Source: an uncultured Porphyromonadaceae bacterium
GTDB lineage: Bacteria > Bacteroidota > Bacteroidia > Bacteroidales > Muribaculaceae
DNA length: 64,000 nt
Direction: 5' to 3'
Assembly: GCA_902495075.1 (NCBI GenBank)
Contig: CABUVO010000014.1
Location: 1-64,000 of the forward strand
Shown here: in pieces, positions 34,229 to 43,604 of the stretch
Layout: every line of letters begins with the position of its first letter
Numbering within the stretch: the first letter of the stretch is position 1
The notes under the pieces: model-generated
Told to the model about the DNA's origin: nothing
The model's input: only the letters and a program-made list of their open reading frames with translations
Databases searched by the model: none
Translations under genes and position numbers: made by a program

Positions 34229-35448
34229 TGTTCATGAAAGGGATCGACAAAAGAACCGGTAAGATGCTGGGGATCGCAGCCTCGGCAATCGCCGTGATCA
34301 TTTTCCTGCTGGTGAGCAACAACCTCATAAAGGAGCTTGAAAATCAGGAACGTGACCGCATGAGCATCTGGGCACAGGCAACTGAAAGGCTCGCAAAAGC
34401 CAACGTAGATTCCGATTTCGAATTTCTTTTAGGAATCATCTCCCAAAACAATTCTATTCCGGTGCTGATTTGCGACAAGAACTTCAACATTTCCGAATTC
34501 AGAAATTTCTCACTTCCCGACAAAGACGACAAAGACAAATCCCTTTTCACCGAGCTCTCTCCGCGAAACAAAGAATATCTTCAGAACAGACTCCGCAAAG
34601 CAGGAGGAAACACCCCTCTCAAAGAGATGGTTTCCAAGAACCATCATTTCATAGAGGTAGAGCTCTTCGGAGGAGAGAACCAGTATATATATTATGAAGA
34701 CTCCAGGTTACTCCGCAGTCTTAGCATTTATCCGTATATACAGATGGCGGTGATGATAATTCTTGCACTCATCATCTATCTCGCCATGGTTTACACCAAA
34801 CGAGCAGAACAGAACCGCGTCTGGGTCGGACTTTCCAAAGAAACGGCACACCAGCTCGGCACTCCCATCTCATCCCTGATGGCATGGACCGAATATCTTC
34901 AAGCCACCGGAGTTGGTCCGGAGGTGACTGATGAGATAGACAAGGATGTAAAGCGACTCTCCGTAATCGCAGACAGATTCTCCAAGATCGGTTCGCAACC
35001 TGAAATGCAGCTTGACTATCTCAATGAAGTCATCTCGAAATCCCTTGATTACATGAAAAGCCGTGTTTCCGGAAGGGTCGAGATTCAGATGCATCTTTCC
35101 GAAGACGATCATGGAGTGTTGCTGTCACGTCCACTGATAGAATGGGTAATGGAGAATCTGACCAAGAACGCAGTGGACGCGATGCAAGGGGAAGGCAAAC
35201 TCGACATCACCACAGGCGCGGAGAAAAACATGGTCTGGGTAGAAGTGAAAGACACAGGGAAAGGGATAGCACGTAAAAATTTCAAGACTGTTTTCAATCC
35301 CGGCTACACAACTAAAAAACGCGGATGGGGACTTGGGCTGACGCTTGTGAAACGCATAGTAGAGGAATATCATAGAGGTAAAATCTACGTAAAGGAATCT
35401 GAATTAGGGAAAGGCACCACCTTCCGCCTCGAATTCCCCGCCGCTTAA
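34228..35448 (+). CDS. Membrane sensor histidine kinase
   Basis: A 406-residue sensor kinase. Helices at about residues 12-32 and 171-190 enclose a periplasmic sensor of about 140 residues. The H-box is SKETAHQLGTPISSLMAW near 211, with the phospho-accepting His, the N-box is NLTKNAVDAMQ, the G1 box is DTGKGI, and the G2 box is RGWGLGLTLVKRIV. All catalytic parts are present. No response regulator is adjacent, so its partner lies elsewhere. It is the last gene of the psd-pssA-DUF4834-HAD operon, which suggests envelope or lipid-related control; that link is inference. Confidence 0.93.
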   Translation: MFMKGIDKRTGKMLGIAASAIAVIIFLLVSNNLIKELENQERDRMSIWAQATERLAKANVDSDFEFLLGIISQNNSIPVLICDKNFNISEFRNFSLPDKDDKDKSLFTELSPRNKEYLQNRLRKAGGNTPLKEMVSKNHHFIEVELFGGENQYIYYEDSRLLRSLSIYPYIQMAVMIILALIIYLAMVYTKRAEQNRVWVGLSKETAHQLGTPISSLMAWTEYLQATGVGPEVTDEIDKDVKRLSVIADRFSKIGSQPEMQLDYLNEVISKSLDYMKSRVSGRVEIQMHLSEDDHGVLLSRPLIEWVMENLTKNAVDAMQGEGKLDITTGAEKNMVWVEVKDTGKGIARKNFKTVFNPGYTTKKRGWGLGLTLVKRIVEEYHRGKIYVKESELGKGTTFRLEFPAA

Positions 35449-35478
35449 TACGAATTTTTAATATAATTCAAATTATTT

Positions 35479-35509
35479 TTGGTTACAAAAGGATAAAAAC
35501 CTATCTTTG
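35479..35509 (+). promoter_or_regulatory. Promoter of locus 2 regulator
   Basis: TTG at 35479-35481, a 20-nt spacer, then TATCTTTG at 35502-35509. The -7 box overlaps a 36-bp perfect palindrome. Confidence 0.75.
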
Positions 35510-35541
35510 TATTGAACTTGATTAATCAAGTTCAATACAAA
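35506..35541. promoter_or_regulatory. 36-bp perfect palindrome, candidate operator
   Basis: Every base from 35506 to 35541 pairs with its mirror position around the centre TTAA (half site TTTGTATTGAACTTGATT). It covers the end of the -7 box and the predicted transcription start. It could be a dimer operator for autoregulation or a hairpin at the extreme 5' end of the mRNA. Confidence 0.65.
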
Positions 35542-35565
35542 CCCTGCCGAACACCTTTTATTACC

Positions 35566-38412
35566 ATGACCAACAAGATTCTGTCTTGTATATTGTTTTT
35601 CATCCTTAATCTCTCTTTATTTGCCAATAATCAATTTTCATTTGTGCATTATGGCAAAGACAACAGCGGATTATCACATAACGGCATCCGGGCAATAATC
35701 ACGGATCGGCAAGGATATGTGTGGATTGCCACATATAAAGGTCTGACACGTTTTGATGGATCACGCTTCAAAGTTTACGACAGATCTGATTTTGGAGTGG
35801 ATTCCGACTATATCAGCTCCATCGCACAAGATCCCAACGGCAATATATGGATTGGCACAGACAATGGAATCATAATCTACGACAAGTCTGGTGACCGGTT
35901 CACGACATTGGCTGAATGGTCTGGCACACTCGGTGTGAACGATAGAATCTTCTCTATCATCTACGACGGAGAGGGAGGGATGCTTGTCGGCACAAAGGAA
36001 AGCGGTCTTTACAGTTGCGACCTCAAACAACGCAGCATGAAACCGGTCACATTATTCTATCCTTCAGGGAAAGAAGTGATGAACTTTTACCGCCTCGCCA
36101 TTGATAAAGATAAGAGACTATACGTTGCTGTATATTGTGATAACCTATACACGCTTGAACCGGGGAGCAACATCCTACATCCACTCTCATGCAATCCCTC
36201 ATTTTATAAAAATGACGATATTGAAGGCTTAGTGATCGTTCGAAACAGTCCCAATGGTGAAACTATTTACGTGGCAAGCAAAAAATATGGACTCAGCAGT
36301 ATTGAGCACGATAAGATCACACCATATATTATTTCCATGCGAGAAGGTGATCGTCCGGTGGGACTAAGTCCACGTGGAAATGACTTATGGATGAGCGCAA
36401 CCGACGGGCTACACCATTACAATGCCATAAATAAAAAAACTGAAATAATCCACAATATCCCTGGCAACAGATTTTCATTATCAGAAAGTTATGTCACAAC
36501 AACCCACGCAGATGAATTCGGACGGTTGTTTGTCGGAACCCTGAACTCCGGTATAAATCTTTTTCACAGAAAGAATGATCTCTTCCAGCGATTCAACATG
36601 ACTGACAACGGCACATCACTTGAGAAAAGCATGGTCAACAATTTTGCTGAAGACAAATACGGCAACGTATGGATTGCTACCGGCAACAGAGGTTTGCTCA
36701 GGCTCTCACCCGATGGATTGCTGACGCGCGTAAATGGAGAAGGAATACCGGATAAAATCACTGCTTTGTGCGACGGTGAAGACCTGCTGTGGGCAGGAAC
36801 CCAGAATGGCATTGTCAGCATAAGATATGCGGACAAAAAGATAAAACAATACCCCTTGCCAAGAAAGACAGAGGCTGCAGACAACCGTATAGTTTCCTTA
36901 TTCAGATCGTCCGACGGGAAAGTCTATGCTGCCACTGCCCTCGGTGTACTCGAATATATTCCCGACACTGATCAATTCGAAAGTATCAACCGACTCAACA
37001 ACCTCACCATAGAACACATGGCAGAGGAAAACAACGGCAACATATGGATGGCTTCATATAGCGACGGTGTGTTTCGCTACAACCCTTCAACTGAAGAGCT
37101 GCTTCATTTCCATAGTCATGGCAGAAATCCCGAAATGCCGCAAATGATTTCATCAGTGTGCATAGCCGGTGGAAAGATATGGGTTTTGAGTTATAGTTCC
37201 GGACTATTGCTGTATAATGAAAAGAGTAAATCATTTTCCATAATCAACAAGAGCAAATTGTCATCACTCCCCACAGATATATTCTTTTCGGGAATTTCGG
37301 ATAACCAGGGGAATTTATGGCTGTCATCGGCTGATGGATTGGTTAAATTAAATCCTAAAAACAATGTGGTTAAAGTATTCAAGCCGTCCGATGGAATTTT
37401 AGATGCCGGTTTCAATAAATGCGCCATAAAATTACGCGACGGCAGCCTTATATTCGGCTCAGAAAACGGTTTCATACGATTCAATCCTTCAGATTTCAAT
37501 GCATATGGGAAAGTTCAATTATCCATTTCCGGATTTTATATCAATGGCAAAGAAGTAAAGGGATCAGACACCTTCCGCAATGTCGATTTCTCGGATGAAT
37601 TAACCTTGGCTCCGGAAGAAAATTCTTTCTCATTTTTATTTGCCACTCCTTTCAACCATTCCTCCGATTATGAAGGTATTTTCTGCAAGCTCGAAGGTTA
37701 TGATACGACATGGCAAGACATAACCTCCTCAAAGAAAATTGAATATAAAAACATCCCTCACGGATCCTACCGTCTTATTTTCAGCAGCGACATCAACGGC
37801 AGTAAACAAACCGTCCACAAGCCGCTCACAATAATCATCAAGCCCAGATTTTTCGAATCCGCTATCGGAATCATTGTAGTAATATTCACAGGATTGGCAA
37901 TAATTGCCCTGATATATTTTGTTTTTATTCCGATAATTAAAAAGAGAAGACCAAAAGGTGATGCAACTGAGGTAAAAACTGTTATTACACAAGATCAACC
38001 CATTGCTTCAGATGAAACCAAACATGATGAAACGAATGTATCAGAAGTTCATGCAGGCATTGTGGAAGATTTCCAGATTCCTGATATTGACAAGGATTTC
38101 ATCATTCGACTTGACAAGGCAATTGCAGACAATCTTGAAGATTCAACCTTTTCTTCAGTAAAGCTTGAAGGAATATTATATCTCAGTCATTCCACACTCA
38201 ATCGTAGAATCAAAGCATTATTCGACACTACGCCTAATGAATATATAAAATCGAAACGACTTGCTGTAGCGGCAAAGATGCTTTCTGATGGCAATATGCG
38301 TGTCAATGAAATATGCCGAGCTGTGGGCATACCTTCGCCATCCTATTTCTCCAAATGTTTCAAAGAACGCTACGGAATGCTGCCGCTGGAATACAGAGCT
38401 TGTAAAAGGTAA
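35566..38412 (+). CDS. Reg_prop/Y_Y_Y sensor fused to AraC HTH
   Basis: A 948-residue regulator; ATG 35566 gives a signal peptide (MTNKILSCILFFILNLSLFA), whereas a TTG frame at 35512 starts upstream of the likely transcript start. Residues 25-640 carry two-component-type propeller repeats (GYVWIATYKGLTRFDG; GNIWIGTDNGIIIYD; GNVWIATGNRGLLRLS; GNLWLSSADGLVKLN). A Y_Y_Y Ig-like domain follows. One helix near residues 766-788 crosses the inner membrane. After a 60-residue linker comes an AraC-type DNA-binding domain (LSHSTLNRRIKALFDTTPNE; VNEICRAVGIPSPSYFSKCF). The histidine kinase, ATPase and receiver domains of hybrid two-component systems are absent, and the frame is continuous. It likely controls the operon starting at 38552. 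Confidence 0.92.
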   Translation: MTNKILSCILFFILNLSLFANNQFSFVHYGKDNSGLSHNGIRAIITDRQGYVWIATYKGLTRFDGSRFKVYDRSDFGVDSDYISSIAQDPNGNIWIGTDNGIIIYDKSGDRFTTLAEWSGTLGVNDRIFSIIYDGEGGMLVGTKESGLYSCDLKQRSMKPVTLFYPSGKEVMNFYRLAIDKDKRLYVAVYCDNLYTLEPGSNILHPLSCNPSFYKNDDIEGLVIVRNSPNGETIYVASKKYGLSSIEHDKITPYIISMREGDRPVGLSPRGNDLWMSATDGLHHYNAINKKTEIIHNIPGNRFSLSESYVTTTHADEFGRLFVGTLNSGINLFHRKNDLFQRFNMTDNGTSLEKSMVNNFAEDKYGNVWIATGNRGLLRLSPDGLLTRVNGEGIPDKITALCDGEDLLWAGTQNGIVSIRYADKKIKQYPLPRKTEAADNRIVSLFRSSDGKVYAATALGVLEYIPDTDQFESINRLNNLTIEHMAEENNGNIWMASYSDGVFRYNPSTEELLHFHSHGRNPEMPQMISSVCIAGGKIWVLSYSSGLLLYNEKSKSFSIINKSKLSSLPTDIFFSGISDNQGNLWLSSADGLVKLNPKNNVVKVFKPSDGILDAGFNKCAIKLRDGSLIFGSENGFIRFNPSDFNAYGKVQLSISGFYINGKEVKGSDTFRNVDFSDELTLAPEENSFSFLFATPFNHSSDYEGIFCKLEGYDTTWQDITSSKKIEYKNIPHGSYRLIFSSDINGSKQTVHKPLTIIIKPRFFESAIGIIVVIFTGLAIIALIYFVFIPIIKKRRPKGDATEVKTVITQDQPIASDETKHDETNVSEVHAGIVEDFQIPDIDKDFIIRLDKAIADNLEDSTFSSVKLEGILYLSHSTLNRRIKALFDTTPNEYIKSKRLAVAAKMLSDGNMRVNEICRAVGIPSPSYFSKCFKERYGMLPLEYRACKR

Positions 38413-38520
38413 AAGGTGACAGATTAAAGGGAAAAAGTCCACAAATGACACGATTTTCCCAAAAGATATTACTATTTTCTCAATCGTTTCAATACCCTTT
38501 TTTTTCGTTTTTTCACGCAT

Positions 38521-38528
38521 TACCTTTG
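38521..38528 (+). promoter_or_regulatory. Putative -7 box for locus 2 operon
   Basis: TACCTTTG fits TAnnTTTG and lies 48 nt before the preferred ATG at 38576. The -33 position is a T-run without a clear TTG. Confidence 0.5.
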
Positions 38529-38575
38529 CCGCAGAGTTACCGAACGGCTCTATGAATCCACATAAAACCTATAAC

Positions 38576-41500
38576 ATGAAAAGAATATCATTTCTGATGA
38601 TTGCCGTACTGCTCCCGATACTTAAGATATCGGCGGGTAATGGAGAAGTAAAAATGTGGGAAGGGACAATATCCCTCCCCGCCTATAGAGTCAATCCACC
38701 CGAAAAGGCACCTCTCTTCGATCGGGATTTCGCTTATCAGCGTGCGAAAAGGAGCGTATATCCATACGCAATGAATGATAACCCTACAAATGAGAAAACT
38801 GACAGCACATTCAGGGCTGTGTTTCTCGAAAACGACTATGTCAAACTATGCGTGCTTCCCGACATTGGGGGACGTCTCTTCTATGCCACCGACAAAACCA
38901 ATGGTTATGAAATTTTCTACCGCCAACATGTGATCAAACCTGCCAATGTGGGAATGCTCGGGGCATGGATCTCAGGCGGAGTGGAATGGAACGTATTCCA
39001 TCATCACCGCGCAACAAGCCAATATCCCATAGATTGCCGCATGGTTGAGAACCGGGACGGTTCGAAGACAATATGGGTTGGAGAAATTGAGCGCAGACAC
39101 CGCATGAGCTGGGCAATCGGCATGACTCTATATCCCGACAGATCATATATAGAGATCACAGGACGCTTCTTCAACGATTCCCCAGACCGCAACTCGATGT
39201 TGCACTGGAATAACGTTGCGACACATGCTAATGAGAATTATCAGATCGTATTCCCTGAAAATACCGATTTCGGTACATTCCATCATAAGAACAGTTTCCT
39301 TCGCTGGCCGGTGGCTGATGCCCCATATTGCGGGAATCCGGATTACATAGGTAAAGATGTGAGCTACTGGCGCAACCTTCCCGCGCTTATGGGGGGCTCG
39401 GTATTCGTATATGACCTTAAGGATGATTTCATCGGAGGTTATGACTATGGCAAGAAAGCAGGAACAATGCTCGTTGGCAACCGGCATATCAACAAGGGTG
39501 GAAAATTCTGGACATGGGGTCATATGAATTATGGACATGCCTGGGATTGTGAGACCCTCACCGACAGCGATGGAGCATATGTTGAACTAATGACAGCAGC
39601 CTACTCCGACAATCAGCCCGATTATTGCTGGATCAATCCTTATGAAACGAAAGAATTCACAGCTTATTGGTACGGCATACGTGATCTTGAGCATGTGAAC
39701 AGAGGTAATCGTGAAGCTACTGTGAATCTTGAATTCAAGCCCGGTGAAAAATTAGGTATAGCTGCTAATGTCACCCGACAACACAAAAATGCCCGCATTG
39801 AAATAAAGAACGGCTGCAAGTCCATTTACACAACAACTGCAGATATCGCTCCCGACAAACCATTCAAAACAACAGCCAAGGTTGATGCTCGCGATATTGC
39901 CGAACCGGAGAAGGTCACACTATACCTCTATGATAACAATGGAAACGAACTCATCAGTTATCATCCCTACAAACTTGACCGCACAAAACCGATGCCGGAT
40001 CCTGTCACACCTTTGAATCCGGATCCAAAGAGCGTTGAGAACACAGAGGAGTTGTATTATCTTGGCATGCGCAATCTACAGTTTCATAATGCACATGTGA
40101 ATCCAAACGATTATTTTGAAGAGGTCATAAGACGCGACCCCGGAGATGTGAGAGCCAACACCCAACTTGGCATATATTACCGCAAGCAGGGAGATTACGA
40201 TAAGGCTAAAAAGTATCTCAGAACCGCACTTAAGCGCCAGACTGCAAATCATACTCGTGTAAGCGACGGAGAAGCAATGTATAACCTTGGTTTGATTCTC
40301 AAAGCTAAAAAAAGATTTGATGCCGCCATCGATACCCTTTACCGCGCAGCATGGGATTATGAATATGCCTCAGCGGCATATTATCAGCTTGCCCAGATAT
40401 CCTCAATACTGAATAATCCGGAACAAGCCATGCAGGAAGCTATGACAGCTGTGGAATATAACGGACGCAATATAGAAGCAAGAAATCTTCTTACCACCCT
40501 TCTGCGACATTCCGGAGATACCTGCAAAGCAAAAGAGACCGCACTGAAAACCCTTGACTTCGACCCGCTGAATTACTACGCCATGAATGAACTCGTAGAA
40601 ATCAACGCAGCTTCTGCCGAAGATTTCAAAAAGCTTCTCCGCGATGAATCGGAGTCATATCTCGAACTCGCGCTCTATTATATGAATAATGGATTTATGC
40701 CTGAAGCTTCTGCCATCCTTGCAAAAAGCGAGGAAATCAAAGCATGGCCTACAGTGGAATATTATCAAGGATACATTGCCGACATGGCGGGAGATAAGGA
40801 AACAGCGCTTATGTTATTCAAAAAAGCTGAAAGCAATTTGACAGATTATGTTTATCCCTTCCGGCTTGAGACAATAAACGTTTACAACAAGGCATTGGAG
40901 TATATACCTCAAAGCAGCGTCACATGGAATTATCTTGGGAATCTCCTCTTTAACAAACAGCCGGAACGAGCAATGGAATGCTGGCAAAAAGCCGTTGACA
41001 TAAATCCAGAACTCGCCATGACCTGGCGCAATCTCGGATGGGGATATCACTTCCATAAAGGGGACGATTCCAAAGCGATTGCATGCTATCAGAAGGCAAT
41101 TGACACAGACAAGGAGGGAAATGCGATTTTTCTTGCGGAATGCGATGAAATCATGGAAGAAACCAATGCTCCGTTGCAGCAACGGTACGAGCTGTTTGCC
41201 AACCGCCGCGATCTCTATGAAAAGAGATATGACTCAGAGACAAAAGCAATCAAGCAAAGGATTCTGCACGGGGAATATCAAGAAGCTCTACAACCTCTGA
41301 CAAGCCGTTTCTACAGCCGCAGGGAACATATCGAAGATCTTCATGACATATATGTTGATGCTTGTCTTCTCTCCGGATTCAAGGCATGGAACCAGGGAGA
41401 CAACAAGAAAGCGCTCGAATATATGCTTATGGCAAATGAATATCCGGCAAATCACGGTTATGCCCATCTTGAATATTATGCCCGCGATGCGCAGGTCTAT

Positions 41501-41902
41501 TACAACATAGCATTGGCTTATGAAAGGGCGGGAGACAAAAAGAAGGCAAAAGAATATTTTAAGAAAGCCTCACAAGTGGAAGTGAAAGAACCTGATTGTA
41601 TCTACAATTATGAGAAATCTTTGGCAATGAAGCACCTCAATCCCAATGCTAAAGTGACTGAAATGCTTGCTTCAATTGTGAAGACCGGCGAGAATAATGT
41701 AACCGAAAATACCCAACGTTTCTTTGAAAGTTTTGGTTACGGAGAGCGTCCTCAGGACGTTAACTCACGCGCACTGTATATGCAAGGCATCGGGCACAAG
41801 GCTCTTGGGAACGATGCGAAGGCAGCAGAATGTTTCCGGGCTGCACTTTCAGAGCGCAAGGACCACCTTTGGGCAAACTATTATCTTGGAAAAATTAATT
41901 AA
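38576..41902 (+). CDS. DUF5107 protein with TPR repeats
   Basis: A 1108-residue exported protein. The ATG at 38576 starts a signal peptide (MKRISFLMIAVLLPILKISA); a second in-frame ATG lies at 38552. The N-terminal half (to about residue 430) fits DUF5107, a beta-rich fold like the mutarotase/hydrolase supersandwich, with conserved VLPDIGGRLFYATDKTNGYE, GAWISGGVEWNVFHHH and LHWNNVATHANENYQIVFPE. From about residue 500 to the end it is made of tetratricopeptide repeats (YDKAKKYLRTALKRQ; AMTWRNLGWGYHFHKGDDSK; ALGNDAKAAECFRAALSERK). Its molecular function is not established. As the first gene of the SusCD operon it may process or bind the target glycan. Confidence 0.88.
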   Translation: MKRISFLMIAVLLPILKISAGNGEVKMWEGTISLPAYRVNPPEKAPLFDRDFAYQRAKRSVYPYAMNDNPTNEKTDSTFRAVFLENDYVKLCVLPDIGGRLFYATDKTNGYEIFYRQHVIKPANVGMLGAWISGGVEWNVFHHHRATSQYPIDCRMVENRDGSKTIWVGEIERRHRMSWAIGMTLYPDRSYIEITGRFFNDSPDRNSMLHWNNVATHANENYQIVFPENTDFGTFHHKNSFLRWPVADAPYCGNPDYIGKDVSYWRNLPALMGGSVFVYDLKDDFIGGYDYGKKAGTMLVGNRHINKGGKFWTWGHMNYGHAWDCETLTDSDGAYVELMTAAYSDNQPDYCWINPYETKEFTAYWYGIRDLEHVNRGNREATVNLEFKPGEKLGIAANVTRQHKNARIEIKNGCKSIYTTTADIAPDKPFKTTAKVDARDIAEPEKVTLYLYDNNGNELISYHPYKLDRTKPMPDPVTPLNPDPKSVENTEELYYLGMRNLQFHNAHVNPNDYFEEVIRRDPGDVRANTQLGIYYRKQGDYDKAKKYLRTALKRQTANHTRVSDGEAMYNLGLILKAKKRFDAAIDTLYRAAWDYEYASAAYYQLAQISSILNNPEQAMQEAMTAVEYNGRNIEARNLLTTLLRHSGDTCKAKETALKTLDFDPLNYYAMNELVEINAASAEDFKKLLRDESESYLELALYYMNNGFMPEASAILAKSEEIKAWPTVEYYQGYIADMAGDKETALMLFKKAESNLTDYVYPFRLETINVYNKALEYIPQSSVTWNYLGNLLFNKQPERAMECWQKAVDINPELAMTWRNLGWGYHFHKGDDSKAIACYQKAIDTDKEGNAIFLAECDEIMEETNAPLQQRYELFANRRDLYEKRYDSETKAIKQRILHGEYQEALQPLTSRFYSRREHIEDLHDIYVDACLLSGFKAWNQGDNKKALEYMLMANEYPANHGYAHLEYYARDAQVYYNIALAYERAGDKKKAKEYFKKASQVEVKEPDCIYNYEKSLAMKHLNPNAKVTEMLASIVKTGENNVTENTQRFFESFGYGERPQDVNSRALYMQGIGHKALGNDAKAAECFRAALSERKDHLWANYYLGKIN

Positions 41903-41914
41903 AATACAATACCC

Positions 41915-43585
41915 ATGAGAACTTATCTTTTAACCGGCTTTATAGCCCTTGCCATCCCCGCAGCTTGTCTTTCGGGATGCACCACCGACTATGAAACTAT
42001 GGGAACCGTCATGACTCCGGGAATGAATCTGGAGCCTGAAATCGAAGAACCTACGGGCACAATCGAACGTAATAAAAGTTTCATTTACGCCTGCAATTTC
42101 GATGACACGGACGTGACCGTAAAATCAGTGAACTGCCAGCTTGAAGTTGCTGACGATCCTGTCAGAGAGGGAAAATGCGGCAAAGTAACAATGAACAAAT
42201 GCGGCACCAGCGACTGCGTGCAGATTATTCTGGATCATCCTTTGGATTTCACACTCAACGATGCCAAGATAACCTTTGAATTATACGGACAGAAGAAAGG
42301 CGCTAAAATAGTCTGCAAACTCTCCTCTTCATTCGGAGAAAAACAATACGCACTATCCCCCGACAGATTCGAACGTGAGACACAGAAATCAGGAGAATGG
42401 GAAAAGTTTGAATTCGATTGGTCGGCTCAGAAACCACAATCAAATCTCTACAACACAATCACAATAGTGATCAACCAAGGGAAAGATAACAAAACCATGG
42501 GAGAGGTATGGTACGTAGACAATATTTCAGTACCAAATAGCGATCTTTCTTCCATCAGCCTTTTCAAACGCGTCACCAACCATCAGGCACCCAAGCCCAA
42601 CCGTTCCGGCAACGCTGACTACGAATGGATGTGCAACTCAACCGCGAATCCGCAGATTCTGACGCCGGAAGAATCCGATGGAAAGAACTGGTGGCTGTAT
42701 ATGCGCGGAGCCGACGGGACATACGGACAGATAGGTGCTTATACACAACCTAAGGATAAATTCAACCCGATAGGTTCCTGGACAGAAGTGAATGGAGGTC
42801 AACCCGTGATCAAGCGAAATTTCCACAAAAACCAGGATGAATTCACAGCTATTGACCCTGCAGCAGTCAAGAAACCAGGGGGCAACACCCTCTATATGTT
42901 CTATAAAGGTCTGTCAATGACAACAGACCCGAAAACAGGTAAGAAAGTCCCCTCCATCCTTGTTGCGAAATCGGAAGACGGTGTAAAATTCCAATCTGTA
43001 GCAAAAGTCTTTAAAGAGAACGCAGGAGTTGCAGATGCCGTATATCACGATGGCAAATATTATCTGTTTGTGTCACGCCGCATGTATGAGACTACCGATC
43101 CGGAATCCGGTGATGCCGTAGAGACTCAGAACATCATCCCATTGGGTGAGGTATACGGCAAGGACAATGTGGCATTAAATTTCGACCGATACTCCATCAA
43201 CGGTCAGAAAGTAACACGCATAGGAGATCATTGGTTTATGTTCTATCAATGCTCGCCATGTCATGACGATTTCCCGGATAGAATACATGTTGCCTACTCC
43301 TCCGATCTCAAGAAATGGAAGAAAGTGAAAAACGACATTCCTCTTTTCACACGTGGCAAACGACATTCATGGGACGAAGGCGCAATTTGGGCACCTGAAG
43401 TATTTGAATATGGCGATGACCTCTACATGTACTATGAAGGTTGGGGTCGCGGGACAGACGACCGGGCTCAAGGCGACACTATCCCCAACCGTGATAAAAA
43501 ATACTTTAAAGGAGGACATTCCGAGATTGGTGTTGCCAAATGCTCTAAAAAGGCTTTTCTCGAATGGTGCGGAACGCTGGAATAA
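41915..43585 (+). CDS. Lipoprotein with GH43-like propeller
   Basis: A 556-residue lipoprotein with lipobox cysteine near residue 22 (IPAACLSGC). Residues 45-205 form a beta-sandwich, probably a carbohydrate-binding module (FIYACNFDDTDVTVKS; VWYVDNISVP). Residues 210-550 look like a five-bladed propeller of the GH43/GH32/GH117 kind: blades with NTLYMFYKGLSM, VADAVYHDGKYYLFVSRRM, DHWFMFYQCSP and EGAIWAPEVFEYGDDLYMYYE. The acidic residues of a catalytic triad cannot be assigned with confidence. It lies 12 nt after the DUF5107 gene and 19 nt before susC, so it is part of the operon and probably at the cell surface. Confidence 0.78.
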   Translation: MRTYLLTGFIALAIPAACLSGCTTDYETMGTVMTPGMNLEPEIEEPTGTIERNKSFIYACNFDDTDVTVKSVNCQLEVADDPVREGKCGKVTMNKCGTSDCVQIILDHPLDFTLNDAKITFELYGQKKGAKIVCKLSSSFGEKQYALSPDRFERETQKSGEWEKFEFDWSAQKPQSNLYNTITIVINQGKDNKTMGEVWYVDNISVPNSDLSSISLFKRVTNHQAPKPNRSGNADYEWMCNSTANPQILTPEESDGKNWWLYMRGADGTYGQIGAYTQPKDKFNPIGSWTEVNGGQPVIKRNFHKNQDEFTAIDPAAVKKPGGNTLYMFYKGLSMTTDPKTGKKVPSILVAKSEDGVKFQSVAKVFKENAGVADAVYHDGKYYLFVSRRMYETTDPESGDAVETQNIIPLGEVYGKDNVALNFDRYSINGQKVTRIGDHWFMFYQCSPCHDDFPDRIHVAYSSDLKKWKKVKNDIPLFTRGKRHSWDEGAIWAPEVFEYGDDLYMYYEGWGRGTDDRAQGDTIPNRDKKYFKGGHSEIGVAKCSKKAFLEWCGTLE

Positions 43586-43604
43586 TTATAAACATTAGGA
43601 AATC

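Noticed and set aside
35512..35565. 18-codon extension of the locus 2 regulator
   Set aside because: It would start in the palindrome at the transcription start and would place non-signal residues before a clear signal peptide.
38429..38460. GGGAAAA...TTTTCCC hairpin after the regulator
   Set aside because: The stem is only 7 bp, the loop is 17-18 nt and no T-run follows, so it is too weak to call a terminator.
41915..43585. Assigning this protein to GH43 outright
   Set aside because: The propeller pattern fits several families (GH32, GH43, GH117, GH130) and the catalytic acids could not be placed.
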